DNA of 64,000 bases from Chryseobacterium jejuense (GTDB lineage Bacteria > Bacteroidota > Bacteroidia > Flavobacteriales > Weeksellaceae), in the NCBI RefSeq assembly GCF_900100075.1, contig NZ_FNEG01000004.1, positions 186,001 through 250,000 on the forward strand, given 5' to 3'. The position numbers were made by a program, and so were the translations under genes. How positions within the stretch are numbered: the first letter of the stretch is position 1; every line of letters starts with the position of its first letter. Of the stretch, positions 27,689 to 36,037 are shown one piece after another. The notes beneath the pieces were generated by a model. The model saw nothing but the letters and a program-made list of their open reading frames with translations, had not been told where the DNA came from and ran no database searches.

Positions 27689-27714
27689 AAAAGCTCAGAT
27701 TTCTCTGAGCTTTT
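27689..27714 (-). terminator. Terminator of the 27728 gene
   Basis: AAAAGCTCAG pairs with CTGAGCTTTT across a 6-nt loop; symmetrical A/T flanks allow either direction. Confidence 0.75.
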
Positions 27715-27727
27715 ATATTGTACTGAT

Positions 27728-28324
27728 CTAATCAAATTTTGCATCCCATAATTGTAAAAGCTGAATGCATTCTTTCTCTGATTTGGCTTGCTGGAGTTTT
27801 TCTGTAAAAACTGAATCATTTTTGAATAACTTTTTTAAACTCTGTCTAAAGTCATCAAAAGGACCTTCTTTATATTCGTAAAGGATATTTTTATCTTTAT
27901 CTACCAGATATTTGATAAATTGAACTTTCGGTGTCAGAATTGAATTATTAAAAGATTTATACCAATTTATATTCTTTCCTTCATAAAGCACTTCAATCAA
28001 TCCTTTCTCCTTAAGGAATTTATCTGTTGAAGCAAAATATTCATGCTTATTCTGATTTTCATCTAAAATTTTAATATACCTTACTTCATTAATGGGAACC
28101 CAGTTGGCTGCTCCTTTTTCGTCCATCATTTTCATTTTGAATAAAATGGTAGCAAATGAGTATTTTGTATTGGTATAAAGACCGGTATTTCTCACTTTAG
28201 CTTTTATAGTATCTCCAGAGGTTTTTAAAACATATTCTGCAGGAAAATATCTTTTGTTTTCTTTTTCTTGAGAAAAAAGGAGAGTAAAACAAAAGATCCC
28301 TAATAAAAAGATTACTTTCTTCAT
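27728..28324 (-). CDS. Exported protein of unknown function
   Basis: 198 residues with a signal peptide ending near LLFSQ. The mature part starts with KRYFPAEYVLKTSGDTIKAKV, a beta-rich opening seen in several uncharacterised Bacteroidota exported proteins, and ends in an acidic/basic helical stretch. No known domain or motif. It is flanked on both sides by nearly identical GCTCAG/CTGAGC terminator hairpins, so it is transcribed alone. Confidence 0.7.
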   Translation of the reverse strand: MKKVIFLLGIFCFTLLFSQEKENKRYFPAEYVLKTSGDTIKAKVRNTGLYTNTKYSFATILFKMKMMDEKGAANWVPINEVRYIKILDENQNKHEYFASTDKFLKEKGLIEVLYEGKNINWYKSFNNSILTPKVQFIKYLVDKDKNILYEYKEGPFDDFRQSLKKLFKNDSVFTEKLQQAKSEKECIQLLQLWDAKFD

Positions 28325-28337
28325 GGATAGTTATTAA

Positions 28338-28363
28338 AAAAGCTCAGAAAAATCTGAGCTTTA
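28338..28363 (-). terminator. Terminator of lipoamide dehydrogenase gene
   Basis: AAAAGCTCAG pairs with CTGAGCTTT across a short A-rich loop, about 20 bp past the stop at 28383. Confidence 0.7.
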
Positions 28364-28382
28364 AATATAATAAAATAATTGA

Positions 28383-29771
28383 TTAAATGTGAATCACTTC
28401 ACCATAAGCTGCTGCTGCTGCCTCCATGATTGCTTCAGAAACAGTTGGGTGCGGGTGGATAGATTTGATGATCTCATGACCTGTAGTTTCTAATTTTCTA
28501 GCAACTACTGCTTCAGCAACCATATCAGTTACTCCTTCACCAATCATGTGACATCCTAACCATTCACCATATTTAGCATCAAAGATTACCTTGATAAATC
28601 CGTCTGTATTTCCGTTTGCAGTAGCTTTACCACTTGCAGAAAGAGGGAATTTACCTACTTTAATTTCGTATCCTTTTTCTTTAGCCTGCTTTTCAGTAAG
28701 ACCTACAGAAGCTACTTCAGGGTGACAGTAAGTACATCCAGGAATATTGCCATAGTCAATTTTCTCAACGTGCATTCCTTTGATTTTCTCAACACAAGTG
28801 ATTCCTTCTGCAGAAGCAACGTGAGCTAATGCCTGAGTTGGGATGATATCACCAATTGCATAGTAACCAGGTGCTGAAGTTTCATACCATTCGTTTACTA
28901 AAACTCTACCTTTATCTGTCTGGATTCCTACTTCTTCTAAACCGATGTTTTCGATGTTAGCAGCAATACCTACAGCAGATAATAGAACATCAGCCTCAAG
29001 AGTAATATTTCCGTTAGCTGTTTTAACGTTTGCTTTTACTCCTTCTCCTGTTGTATCTACACTTTCTACAGAAGCGTTTGTCATGATTTCAATTCCTGAT
29101 TTTTTCAGAGATTTCTCTAAGTGTTTAGAGATTTCTTCATCCTCTACAGGAACAATGTTTGGCATAAATTCAACAACAGTTACTTTAGTTCCCATTGTAT
29201 TATAGAAATCAGCAAATTCTACCCCAATAGCTCCAGAACCTACAACGATCATAGATTTTGGCTGCTCAGGAAGAGATAATGCCTGTCTGTATCCGATAAC
29301 TTTTTTACCATCTTGCGGTAAATTTGGTAATTCTCTTGAACGAGCTCCTGTAGCGATGATAATGTGGTTAGCAGCATATTCAACTACTTTACCGTCTTTA
29401 TCTGTTACAGAAACTTTTTTACCTTTCTGTACTTTTGCAGTACCAAGAATTACGTCAATCTTATTCTTTTTCATTAAGAACTCGATTCCTTTGCTCATTT
29501 TGCTGGCAACACCACGGCTTCTCTGAATTACATTCGGGAATTCAAAGCTAGCTTCTACTTTATTTAATCCGTAATCTTCAGCATGGTTGATATAATGAAA
29601 AACCTGAGCAGATTTCAATAAAGCTTTGGTTGGAATACATCCCCAGTTAAGGCAAATTCCTCCTAAGTTTTCTTTCTCGATAATTGCGGTTTTGAAACCC
29701 AATTGTGCTGCTCTGATCGCAGTAACATATCCACCAGGACCACTTCCAATGACAATAATATCGTAATTCAT
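28383..29771 (-). CDS. lpdA: Dihydrolipoyl dehydrogenase
   Basis: A 462-residue E3 flavoprotein of 2-oxoacid dehydrogenase complexes, which reoxidises dihydrolipoamide with NAD+. FAD site GSGPGGYVTAIRAAQLG at the N-terminus; redox disulfide in GGICLNWGCIPTKALL (Cys about 41 and 46); NAD site VVGSGAIGVEFADFY; second FAD motif AIGDI; C-terminal HPHPTVSEA with the His-Glu pair. Full family length. It is monocistronic and not next to E1/E2 genes, but a fused E1 gene lies at 47033. Confidence 0.95.
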   Translation of the reverse strand: MNYDIIVIGSGPGGYVTAIRAAQLGFKTAIIEKENLGGICLNWGCIPTKALLKSAQVFHYINHAEDYGLNKVEASFEFPNVIQRSRGVASKMSKGIEFLMKKNKIDVILGTAKVQKGKKVSVTDKDGKVVEYAANHIIIATGARSRELPNLPQDGKKVIGYRQALSLPEQPKSMIVVGSGAIGVEFADFYNTMGTKVTVVEFMPNIVPVEDEEISKHLEKSLKKSGIEIMTNASVESVDTTGEGVKANVKTANGNITLEADVLLSAVGIAANIENIGLEEVGIQTDKGRVLVNEWYETSAPGYYAIGDIIPTQALAHVASAEGITCVEKIKGMHVEKIDYGNIPGCTYCHPEVASVGLTEKQAKEKGYEIKVGKFPLSASGKATANGNTDGFIKVIFDAKYGEWLGCHMIGEGVTDMVAEAVVARKLETTGHEIIKSIHPHPTVSEAIMEAAAAAYGEVIHI

Positions 29772-29873
29772 TACTTTAAAAATTTTTATGCGAATTTAAG
29801 GAAAAATATTGGATGTTTCACGTTTCTTCAAATTGATCTTAAAATCCATCAATAAGCCATTTTCATTCAATTT

Positions 29874-29909
29874 TAAACAAAAAAAGAGAACACAAAAAGC
29901 ATTCTCTTT
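29874..29909 (-). terminator. Terminator of the 29999 gene
   Basis: On the minus strand AAAGAGAA pairs with TTCTCTTT, followed by a T-run. Confidence 0.6.
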
Positions 29910-29998
29910 CAACAAAAATTATTTTAAACTATAAACTTCGTAAAATTCCCTTTATAGAATTCTACTCATCAAATTTTAATAAGTGCAAGAAATCTGTA

Positions 29999-30262
29999 TT
30001 ATTTCGCTTGTTTAAGCAATCGTTTTTCTGTCTGATATCTTTTATTTAGAGCCTTCATCTGATCTCTTTTCATCTGTTTGGTAGCCAATGGATGATTTAG
30101 GATCAGCTTCTTTTCGGTATTGTATTTTTTATCTAATTCCTGTGCCTTAAGATTGATTAATTCATTTTTTGACGGATGCGGTGGAGCCGGTGGATGTTTT
30201 TGTGCAGAAACGTTCATGGATAAGCCTAATAATAACAGGGTTGAAATCAATACTTTTTTCAT
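29999..30262 (-). CDS. Small exported basic protein
   Basis: 87 residues from ATG 30262, chosen because it gives the signal peptide MKKVLISTLLLLGLSMNVSAQ; the longer frame adds nine residues with no leader character. The mature part is short, with a Pro/His-rich start (KHPPAPPHPSK) and then a Lys-rich helical stretch (DKKYNTEKKLI, LNKRYQTEKRLLKQAK). No family recognised. Probably periplasmic. Confidence 0.65.
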   Translation of the reverse strand: MKKVLISTLLLLGLSMNVSAQKHPPAPPHPSKNELINLKAQELDKKYNTEKKLILNHPLATKQMKRDQMKALNKRYQTEKRLLKQAK

Positions 30263-30657
30263 GATGGTTATATTTTTGAATGAATTCAATGGGTATCAAA
30301 TTCATTCTGGTTCATCCATTAATCTGCATATATCATACCAATATTTTATTATTAATCAACATGTCCATTTACCAGCAATTCGCTATTTATGGTTATTCTA
30401 AATAAAATAATTAAAATTTATTATTCTTTTAAAACAGAAAGATAAAGACCCTATTAGGATATATCTCATATTTTTTAACCATACAATCATAAATAACTCA
30501 ATACAAATATATTCTATGTAATCATTTTTAATTATTTCACAATCTTCAAATATCCCATCATAGAGATTTATGTTAAAAAACAATAAAAATCATCAACAAA
30601 AACTATATCAATGATTATTTTTCTATATTTTTGCATAAAACATTAAAAAAAATAAAT
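30263..30657. other. Intergenic gap of about 395 bp between divergent genes
   Basis: Very AT-rich, with no credible ORF. It should carry two divergent promoters; only the rightward -7 box was identified. Confidence 0.45.
30626..30633 (+). promoter_or_regulatory. Putative -7 box of the 30658 gene
   Basis: TATTTTTG fits TAnnTTTG and lies 24 bp before the ATG, which implies a short leader. No clear -33 TTG. Confidence 0.45.
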
Positions 30658-31539
30658 ATGAGAAAATATATTTCAATTTTCTTGTTTGGAGCAGCTACTT
30701 TAAGTGCTCAGGTTGGTATTAATACCCCAACTCCTAATAGTACTTTAGCCATCAACGGATCTTTAGGTGCCGGCTACAAAGAAGTAACAGCAGCAGCTTA
30801 TACTATTCTGGCTAACGATCACTACATTACATATAATGGAGCTGCTAATGCAACATTTACTCTTCCTGTGATCGGGACAGGAACAACAAGCTATACGGGA
30901 AGGATTTATAAGATTAAAAATATCTCCTCTTCTTCTATCACACTTCAGGCTTCCAGCGGTAACACCCTACGAATTGATAATACCCCTGTAGCATCATTTG
31001 TAATTCCTATAGGAGCTTACGCTGAAGTGGTGAACAACGGTAATACCACAGGAGGAACATGGGATCTGTCTTTTACAGTACTTCCCAAACCAAGTAATGT
31101 TGAAATTTATGGAGCACAGCTTTCAATTCCTCCTCATGGAGGCGGAAGTGGTGCCATTGCTGACTGGGATAACCATACGGTTACTACTTATGATACAGGT
31201 ACTGGAACTGACAGATGGTGGATCATCAGTAAAACATCAGTAAGCAACGCTCATACTGCCGGATATTCTAATGCTAGTAGAATGACCATTGTATATGAAT
31301 ATCAGGGGGCTCCATTCAATGTAACCAATATGTATCCTACTTTAACAGCCGGAAATAACTCAAGTTTCCCTGATGTATTTACGGCATCTTTTGTAAGTCT
31401 TGCCAATAATGGCACTAGTGGAAGAACAAGGCTTACAGTATCGGTTGCCCGTATTGATTTTATTGGAGCTAACGGAAGTAACAATAGTAACTGGACAGGT
31501 ACATTCCTTCTGAACTTATTATTGGCAAGAAAATACTAA
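30658..31539 (+). CDS. Exported surface protein with VGINTxxP start
   Basis: 293 residues from ATG 30658 (signal peptide MRKYISIFLFGAATLSAQ). The mature N-terminus VGINTPTPNSTLAINGSLG is the hallmark of a broad Bacteroidota exported family whose N-terminal segment resembles tail-fibre-like repeats. The rest is Gly/Ser/Thr/Asn-rich beta structure without enzyme motifs. Two further members are encoded at 50142 and 53285. Likely a cell-surface or extracellular structural protein; function unknown. Strong terminator downstream. Confidence 0.75.
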   Translation: MRKYISIFLFGAATLSAQVGINTPTPNSTLAINGSLGAGYKEVTAAAYTILANDHYITYNGAANATFTLPVIGTGTTSYTGRIYKIKNISSSSITLQASSGNTLRIDNTPVASFVIPIGAYAEVVNNGNTTGGTWDLSFTVLPKPSNVEIYGAQLSIPPHGGGSGAIADWDNHTVTTYDTGTGTDRWWIISKTSVSNAHTAGYSNASRMTIVYEYQGAPFNVTNMYPTLTAGNNSSFPDVFTASFVSLANNGTSGRTRLTVSVARIDFIGANGSNNSNWTGTFLLNLLLARKY

Positions 31540-31585
31540 TAGTAAAGATGACTCTGTGATATCACAGTCGGTCTCCCCAATATCT

Positions 31586-31622
31586 ACTCCTTCAATGATC
31601 TATTGAAGGAGTTTTGTTTTTT
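31586..31622 (+). terminator. Terminator of the 30658 gene
   Basis: An 11-bp stem (ACTCCTTCAAT with ATTGAAGGAGT) followed by TTTTGTTTTTTG. Confidence 0.85.
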
Positions 31623-31771
31623 GAAAAATGGATATTGAAGCTCTATCAATTAAAATGGAAAGTTTTCATCCTCTATTTTAATATGAATTTAAGGTAGTAA
31701 GATTCTGACTGTGAAGTATTTTTAATACCTTTAAATATAAATATCATTTAATCACCATTCAAAAAACATCA

Positions 31772-32146
31772 ATGAAAAAAAATACATTGACCAGAGACAA
31801 TCTCTGGATGAAGGAACCAGAAGACCACGACTTTCCTGCAGCATTAGACTACCTGGAGCTTCTCTATATTCCTGATGAAGCAAACAAAATTGTTGAAAGC
31901 TTAAAAGGCGCAAAAACGATTACCAAAAAATCTAAAGATATTCTCAGAGCTAGTAAGCTTGCCCTGCTTCCAGAGACCAATATCCACGTGAAGGAAAATC
32001 TGAAAAAGGTAGAAAAGAATAAAAAATTATCTCCCATCCTACTGGTAAGAGGACAACATGAACTTATCATTGCTGATGGTTATCACCGCTTATGCTGCAG
32101 CTATTATCTTACGGAGGATTTAGAAGTTCCATGCAGACTGGTTTAG
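31772..32146 (+). CDS. ParB/sulfiredoxin-fold-like small protein
   Basis: A 124-residue soluble protein. The C-terminal half (LSPILLVRGQHELIIADGYHRLCCSYYL) has the DGxHR pattern of the ParB-N/sulfiredoxin-like fold, in which this loop binds nucleotide or phosphate. There is no helix-turn-helix, so it is not a chromosome-partition ParB. The N-terminal half is helical and Lys-rich. It stands alone, and the stop at 32146 is convergent with the TIGR01777 gene. The fold assignment is tentative; the biochemical role is unknown. Confidence 0.6.
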   Translation: MKKNTLTRDNLWMKEPEDHDFPAALDYLELLYIPDEANKIVESLKGAKTITKKSKDILRASKLALLPETNIHVKENLKKVEKNKKLSPILLVRGQHELIIADGYHRLCCSYYLTEDLEVPCRLV

Positions 32147-32175
32147 GTACATCATTCTTATTAAAAATTAAGTCT

Positions 32176-33066
32176 TCATAATTTAAGAATGGCCTCATCA
32201 AAGGTTGGATAAGAAAAGTGAAATCCGCTTTTCATGAGTTTTGCAGGATAAACGTTGCGACTCTTCAATAATAATTCGGTTTCTGTGTTCAGAAATATAG
32301 AGGCAATTTCCAGCTGCCATACCGGAGCATTCAATCCAAATGGAGCGCTGAATTCTTTTCTCAGTTTTTTCATCATGACTTCATTGGATAATGGAGCTGG
32401 TGCAGTTATATTAATTGCACCTTCCATACTTTTATTTTGAATAATCCAGTCAACAGCTCTGCAAAAATCATCAATATGAATCCAGCTTACCATTTGATTT
32501 CCTCTTCCCTGTTTACCTCCTAATCCTAATTTTGTAATCATTTTCAGCTTTGGAAATGCTCCACCGTTGTTTCCCAGTACAATGGAGGTACGAAGGGCTA
32601 TTTTTCTTATTCTGTCATGTTGAGTTTTAAAAAATTCTGCTTCCCAACTCTTACAAATGTTCATAGAGAAATCATCACCGATAGTACCATTCTCTTCAGT
32701 ATTTAAATGGTTTTCTGAATGTACATAAATGGTTGCAGAACTGGCATTCAACCAATTTTTTGGTGGAATAGAACAAGCGTTAACGGCTTCGTGTAATACT
32801 TTTGTACTGTTAATTCTTGATGCATAAATTTCTACTTTATTCTTCTCATGGTAACGGCAATCAACAGATTTCCCAGTAAGATTGATGAGAGCATCAGCTT
32901 GTTCAAGAATATTTTTCCATTCACCTATTGTTTTAGTGTCCCAATAGATTTCATTTTTACGTTGAGGCTTACGGGTCAGAATGTAGACCTGATCGCCTTT
33001 TTCTGTAAAATATTTTTCTAAGTTTTGACCGAGAAATCCGGTTCCAGCAGCGATGATTATTTTCAT
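32176..33066 (-). CDS. TIGR01777-type SDR (SDR39U1-like)
   Basis: A 296-residue atypical short-chain dehydrogenase. NAD(P) site AAGTGFLGQNLEKYF, then the family block ALINLTGKSVDCRY, NASSATIY, WEAEFFK, RTSIVLGNNGGAFPKL and WIHIDDFCRAVDWII, all in the order of the TIGR01777 family. Cytosolic. It is the last gene of a minus-strand cluster (DCC1 protein, SRPBCC, DUF2071, this). These families keep company in several Bacteroidota as I recall, but no joint pathway is known. Confidence 0.85.
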   Translation of the reverse strand: MKIIIAAGTGFLGQNLEKYFTEKGDQVYILTRKPQRKNEIYWDTKTIGEWKNILEQADALINLTGKSVDCRYHEKNKVEIYASRINSTKVLHEAVNACSIPPKNWLNASSATIYVHSENHLNTEENGTIGDDFSMNICKSWEAEFFKTQHDRIRKIALRTSIVLGNNGGAFPKLKMITKLGLGGKQGRGNQMVSWIHIDDFCRAVDWIIQNKSMEGAINITAPAPLSNEVMMKKLRKEFSAPFGLNAPVWQLEIASIFLNTETELLLKSRNVYPAKLMKSGFHFSYPTFDEAILKL

Positions 33067-33120
33067 TTTTGTGAGGGTTTGAGAGTTTTTGAGTATTAGA
33101 GTTTAAAGATGTTTTCTATT

Positions 33121-33825
33121 TTAAATAAGGTCTTTTTTTGTTCTTACTTCTATTTCTGAACCTTCTGCCAGCATTACTGAAATGGGATCCTGATGATTAA
33201 GAAATTCAAAGTCTTTTCCGTAAACCTTTTGAAAATCGATTTCCAATTGATACTCTTTTACCTGATAACAATCCCATTTGGGGTGACAGACTTCATATTC
33301 TGAGGTTTTATCATCCTTTTTCGTGAAACCATAATAATGTTCTGTAATAAACTCAAACTCTGAGTCTGTTTCCATTGGTTGCACCTTATTTTCAGCAGTG
33401 ATCTGGATAGAATGCCAGCTTTTATCTTTCCATGAATATTGGATCAGCAACTCATTTTCTTGATGATGAATCAGGTTTTTCATCGGCATCGTATGGTAAT
33501 TTTCTTTATACACAGAATTAGCAACAAAGCTTAACGCTGGTTTTGGAACAATTTCTTTGATAAAAACCACCCCCCTCTTCCATTCTCCGTTTTCATTTTT
33601 CCTTACATAAAATCTGAGGTTTACTTCTTCGAAATTACGATGAAACGGAATCGGTAAGCCTAATAATTTTGTATTTAAAAACATAAAACCCACCACACTC
33701 ACATAACACTTACCTTTATAAAAATCGAGTTCTGTACCTTTAGGCAGGTATTTTAATAATAGATCAGGATTGATTTCATAATTGATGATGGCTAATTTTC
33801 GCCATTCTGCTTTTAAAAAATTCAT
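33121..33825 (-). CDS. DUF2071/YqjF-type protein
   Basis: A 234-residue cytosolic protein with the DUF2071 pattern: an N-terminal FLKAEWRKLAIINYEINPDLLLKYLP, a CYVSVVGFMFLNTKLLG strand, NFEEVNLRFYVR and RGVVFIKEIVP. The family has an acetoacetate-decarboxylase-like fold; its reaction is unknown. Its 5' leader contains a run of CAA units. It lies between the SRPBCC and TIGR01777 genes of the same strand. Confidence 0.8.
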   Translation of the reverse strand: MNFLKAEWRKLAIINYEINPDLLLKYLPKGTELDFYKGKCYVSVVGFMFLNTKLLGLPIPFHRNFEEVNLRFYVRKNENGEWKRGVVFIKEIVPKPALSFVANSVYKENYHTMPMKNLIHHQENELLIQYSWKDKSWHSIQITAENKVQPMETDSEFEFITEHYYGFTKKDDKTSEYEVCHPKWDCYQVKEYQLEIDFQKVYGKDFEFLNHQDPISVMLAEGSEIEVRTKKDLI

Positions 33826-33845
33826 GATGTGGGATGTTTGATGGT

Positions 33846-33875
33846 TTGTTGTTGTTGTTGTTGTTGTTTTTGTTG
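33846..33875 (-). repeat. (CAA)n trinucleotide run in the DUF2071 5' leader
   Basis: Seven tandem TTG units on the plus strand (33846-33866) plus two more after a T-run, read as CAA/AAC on the mRNA of the DUF2071 gene, ending about 20 nt before its ATG (33825). Such tracts can slip; unstructured CAA leaders also favour translation. No function is shown. Confidence 0.7.
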
Positions 33876-33907
33876 TGATGGTTGATAGAATTTTATTCTA
33901 TCCTGGG

Positions 33908-34456
33908 TTAAATCGCCACTTCGTGGCTGGTTGATTGGTGTCTGTTTAATTGGACGCCGGTTGATTGTGGGCTGGTCGATTGCGTGGTTGGTTCGTAGTT
34001 ACTGGCTGCCGATTCTGCAGTGGATTTGATGAGTTTGTTTCTTTCCAATAGGAAATTTTTGAGATAGTTTTTCAGGAATATTTTGTTAAACACTTTCCCT
34101 ATTATTCCTAATGGAGATTCGAAATTAAAAATGTCTGTCATCAATGTTTTGCCATCTATCGTTTTAAAAATATGCTGGTGATGCAATGATTTGAAGGTTC
34201 CTTGCTGCATTTCATCTGTAAACTGATTAGGCTTTTCCATGCTGATAATTTTTGTGGTGAGGGTTTGATATACTCCCAAATGTTTTGCTCTCCAGGTAAC
34301 GGTTTCATTTTCTTCAATTAAACCGGATGTACGACCTGCAATTGCTTTTTCATGAGTTTTCGAGGTTGATTGTTGGTGTAAATCTATATTTCTTGCTAAA
34401 TCAAAAACGGTTTGAATATCAGCACTAATCAGGGTTTCTAAATAAATTCGGGACAT
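33908..34456 (-). CDS. SRPBCC-fold protein with low-complexity tail
   Basis: A 182-residue protein. Residues 1-150 have the START/SRPBCC pattern of small ligand-binding proteins (an N-terminal strand IYLETLISADIQTVFDLARNIDLH, TSGLIEENETVTWRAKHLGV, FTDEMQQGTFKSLHHQHIF, DIFNFESPLGIIGKVFNKIFLKNYL). The last 30 residues are a Gln/Ser/Thr tail in which QST occurs three times, encoded by degenerate DNA repeats; they look like a recent extension past the normal end. It lies 26 bp after the DCC1 gene. Confidence 0.8.
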   Translation of the reverse strand: MSRIYLETLISADIQTVFDLARNIDLHQQSTSKTHEKAIAGRTSGLIEENETVTWRAKHLGVYQTLTTKIISMEKPNQFTDEMQQGTFKSLHHQHIFKTIDGKTLMTDIFNFESPLGIIGKVFNKIFLKNYLKNFLLERNKLIKSTAESAASNYEPTTQSTSPQSTGVQLNRHQSTSHEVAI

Positions 34457-34482
34457 ATCAAAAAGGTTTTATTTTATAATCT

Positions 34483-35298
34483 TTAAAGGCTGGTCAAAAG
34501 AATGATGGCCAAAGCGGTTAGTCTGAACAATATCCATGAAATGGTAGGAAGCATATTCAGTTTTAAGATTCTGCATCTTCTTAAATGTTCCAGGAACATG
34601 ATGCATACTACAACTCCAAAATAGATAAGATAGAAAACCGGAGCAAAATTGGTCAACATAGCAGGAATTAGGAGTAGTGTTCCTAGTAATGAAACAGTCA
34701 GCATATTTCCGAGGTAATCCCAAATCTTATCTTTTAAATAAGCTTTTAAAAATAGGGTTTGCCAAAGGATCTGTCCAAAACAAACGGCTAATTCCCTTAA
34801 GAAATTTGGAGTTAGATTGACCCCAAGTCTTCCTGAATATAGACTTAAAATATAAGCTGAAAACAGGGCCACAAAAGTTATATAAGCTAATCTGTATTTC
34901 AGATTAAAATCCGGTACACAAGATTGTTCTGTATTGTCTTTTCTGGATGGAATAATCTGTTTCCGGTTATAGGAAACAAAGGAATATAGTTTTTTAAAGA
35001 ACCAATACAAGGGCTGTATTCTGGCTATTTTTTCTAACAATGGGAATGAGCTTCCGATAATTAGCAACAAACTGTCTAAGCCATAAGTCACTTTATTATT
35101 TTCGTGATCCACAAGGGCAATTTCGTTTTTTGCCCGGTTAAAGTCTACCAGATTTTTATTTCTGACTGATATTTCTGTAAAGGCTTCTCGTCCATTTTCA
35201 TCAAGCATTCCGCATTTTGTAAAGCCCTTGGAATAAATAGAACACATAGGGCATTCATTATCGTAAATCAAGGTGTGATTCTGTAGTGTTTTCATCAT
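34483..35298 (-). CDS. DCC1-like thiol-disulfide oxidoreductase with membrane domain
   Basis: A 271-residue protein. The N-terminus is a DUF393/DCC1 domain with the DxxCxxC motif (LIYDNECPMCSIY, Asp 13, Cys 16 and 19) and KLYSFVSYNRKQI. The second half adds about four membrane segments (RLAYITFVALFSAYILSL, LAVCFGQILWQ, GTLLLIPAML, FYLIYFGVVVCIMFL). Such fusions are unusual beside the compact stand-alone DCC1 proteins. It leads the SRPBCC - DUF2071 - TIGR01777 cluster. A palindromic operator lies about 120 bp upstream, with a possible 28-codon ORF between. Confidence 0.8.
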   Translation of the reverse strand: MMKTLQNHTLIYDNECPMCSIYSKGFTKCGMLDENGREAFTEISVRNKNLVDFNRAKNEIALVDHENNKVTYGLDSLLLIIGSSFPLLEKIARIQPLYWFFKKLYSFVSYNRKQIIPSRKDNTEQSCVPDFNLKYRLAYITFVALFSAYILSLYSGRLGVNLTPNFLRELAVCFGQILWQTLFLKAYLKDKIWDYLGNMLTVSLLGTLLLIPAMLTNFAPVFYLIYFGVVVCIMFLEHLRRCRILKLNMLPTISWILFRLTALAIILLTSL

Positions 35299-35306
35299 AG
35301 TCTATT

Positions 35307-35393
35307 TTAAAGGTTAAGAAAATCTCCTCGGGTTCGTTTGTGTTTCAATCGGAAAGTAATGTACATCCAGATCTTAAAGATTAATGTTTTCAT
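35307..35393 (-). CDS. Possible 28-residue small membrane peptide
   Basis: ATG at 35393 to TAA at 35307 encodes a 28-residue peptide with a hydrophobic/aromatic N-terminal half (MKTLIFKIWMYITFRL) and a basic tail (KHKRTRGDF). It begins 25 bp after operator 1 and stops 8 bp before the DCC1 gene, the spacing expected of an operon member. It could also be chance. No family recognised. Confidence 0.35.
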   Translation of the reverse strand: MKTLIFKIWMYITFRLKHKRTRGDFLNL

Positions 35394-35417
35394 TCTTAAA
35401 TATTTTAAAAATATTAT

Positions 35418-35439
35418 ATTTTCAGTAATTTTTGAAAAT
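35418..35439. promoter_or_regulatory. Palindromic operator site 1 (DCC1 operon)
   Basis: A 22-bp site with arms ATTTTCA and TGAAAAT around an 8-bp core. It matches the site at 36030-36051 at 21 of 22 positions. It is upstream of the DCC1 operon, within the region expected to hold its promoter. Confidence 0.65.
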
Positions 35440-35477
35440 TAAATTGAAATAAAAAAGGATTAGCATCCCTTTCTACT

Positions 35478-35981
35478 TTATTTTAACAGGTTGGTAATCT
35501 TTCCTACCAGCCAGTGATCATCACTCTTTATAGCCAGATCCATGATATTATTAATCTTTCCGGTTACAGAACTGAAATCATTCATCAGCTTGATAAATTC
35601 CTTTGCCTCTTCTGAATCATTATCATCAATATCTCTTAATTCTTCCAGAAAAGATATGACCGGTTCAATTTCTCTTTTTCTACGTTCTTTGGTAATTTGC
35701 TTAAAAAGATACCATACATCTTTTTCTGCAACGAAGTATTCTTTACGATCTCCTTTTATAAACTCTTTTCTTACAATTCCCCAATCAATCAAAGCACGAA
35801 GATTCATATTAGCATTTCCTCTTGAAATTTCCAATTGCTCCATTACTTCATCCGTAGACAATGCTTTTCCACTTGCCAAAAGCAGTGCATGCACCTGTGC
35901 CATTGTACGGTTGATCCCCCAATTGGTAGCAAAAGTTCCCCATGTCTGAATATATTTTTCTTTGGCTTCTGAAAGTTGCAT
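35478..35981 (-). CDS. GbsR/MarR-type winged-helix regulator
   Basis: 167 residues from ATG 35981 (MQLSEAKEKYIQTWGTFATNWGINRTMAQVHALLL, quoted in part in other entries). The longest frame adds 51 hydrophobic residues that overlap the operator and promoter, so I reject it. The winged-helix core reads ALSTDEVMEQLEISRGNANMNLRALIDWGIVRK, then KGDRKEYFVAEKD, typical of the GbsR-related branch of MarR regulators. A 22-bp palindrome overlaps its own -33 box and a second copy precedes the divergent-function DCC1 operon downstream on the same strand, so autorepression and control of that operon are likely. Confidence 0.82.
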   Translation of the reverse strand: MQLSEAKEKYIQTWGTFATNWGINRTMAQVHALLLASGKALSTDEVMEQLEISRGNANMNLRALIDWGIVRKEFIKGDRKEYFVAEKDVWYLFKQITKERRKREIEPVISFLEELRDIDDNDSEEAKEFIKLMNDFSSVTGKINNIMDLAIKSDDHWLVGKITNLLK

Positions 35982-36007
35982 TTTGTCTGTACTTTTAATT
36001 TCTGATA

Positions 36008-36037
36008 CAAATGTAATTATATTTTTTGAATTTTCAA
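36008..36037 (-). promoter_or_regulatory. Promoter of the GbsR-type gene
   Basis: On the minus strand TTG (36037-36035), 19 bp, then TACATTTG (36015-36008): a full match to the Bacteroidota consensus, 27 bp before the ATG at 35981. Confidence 0.7.
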
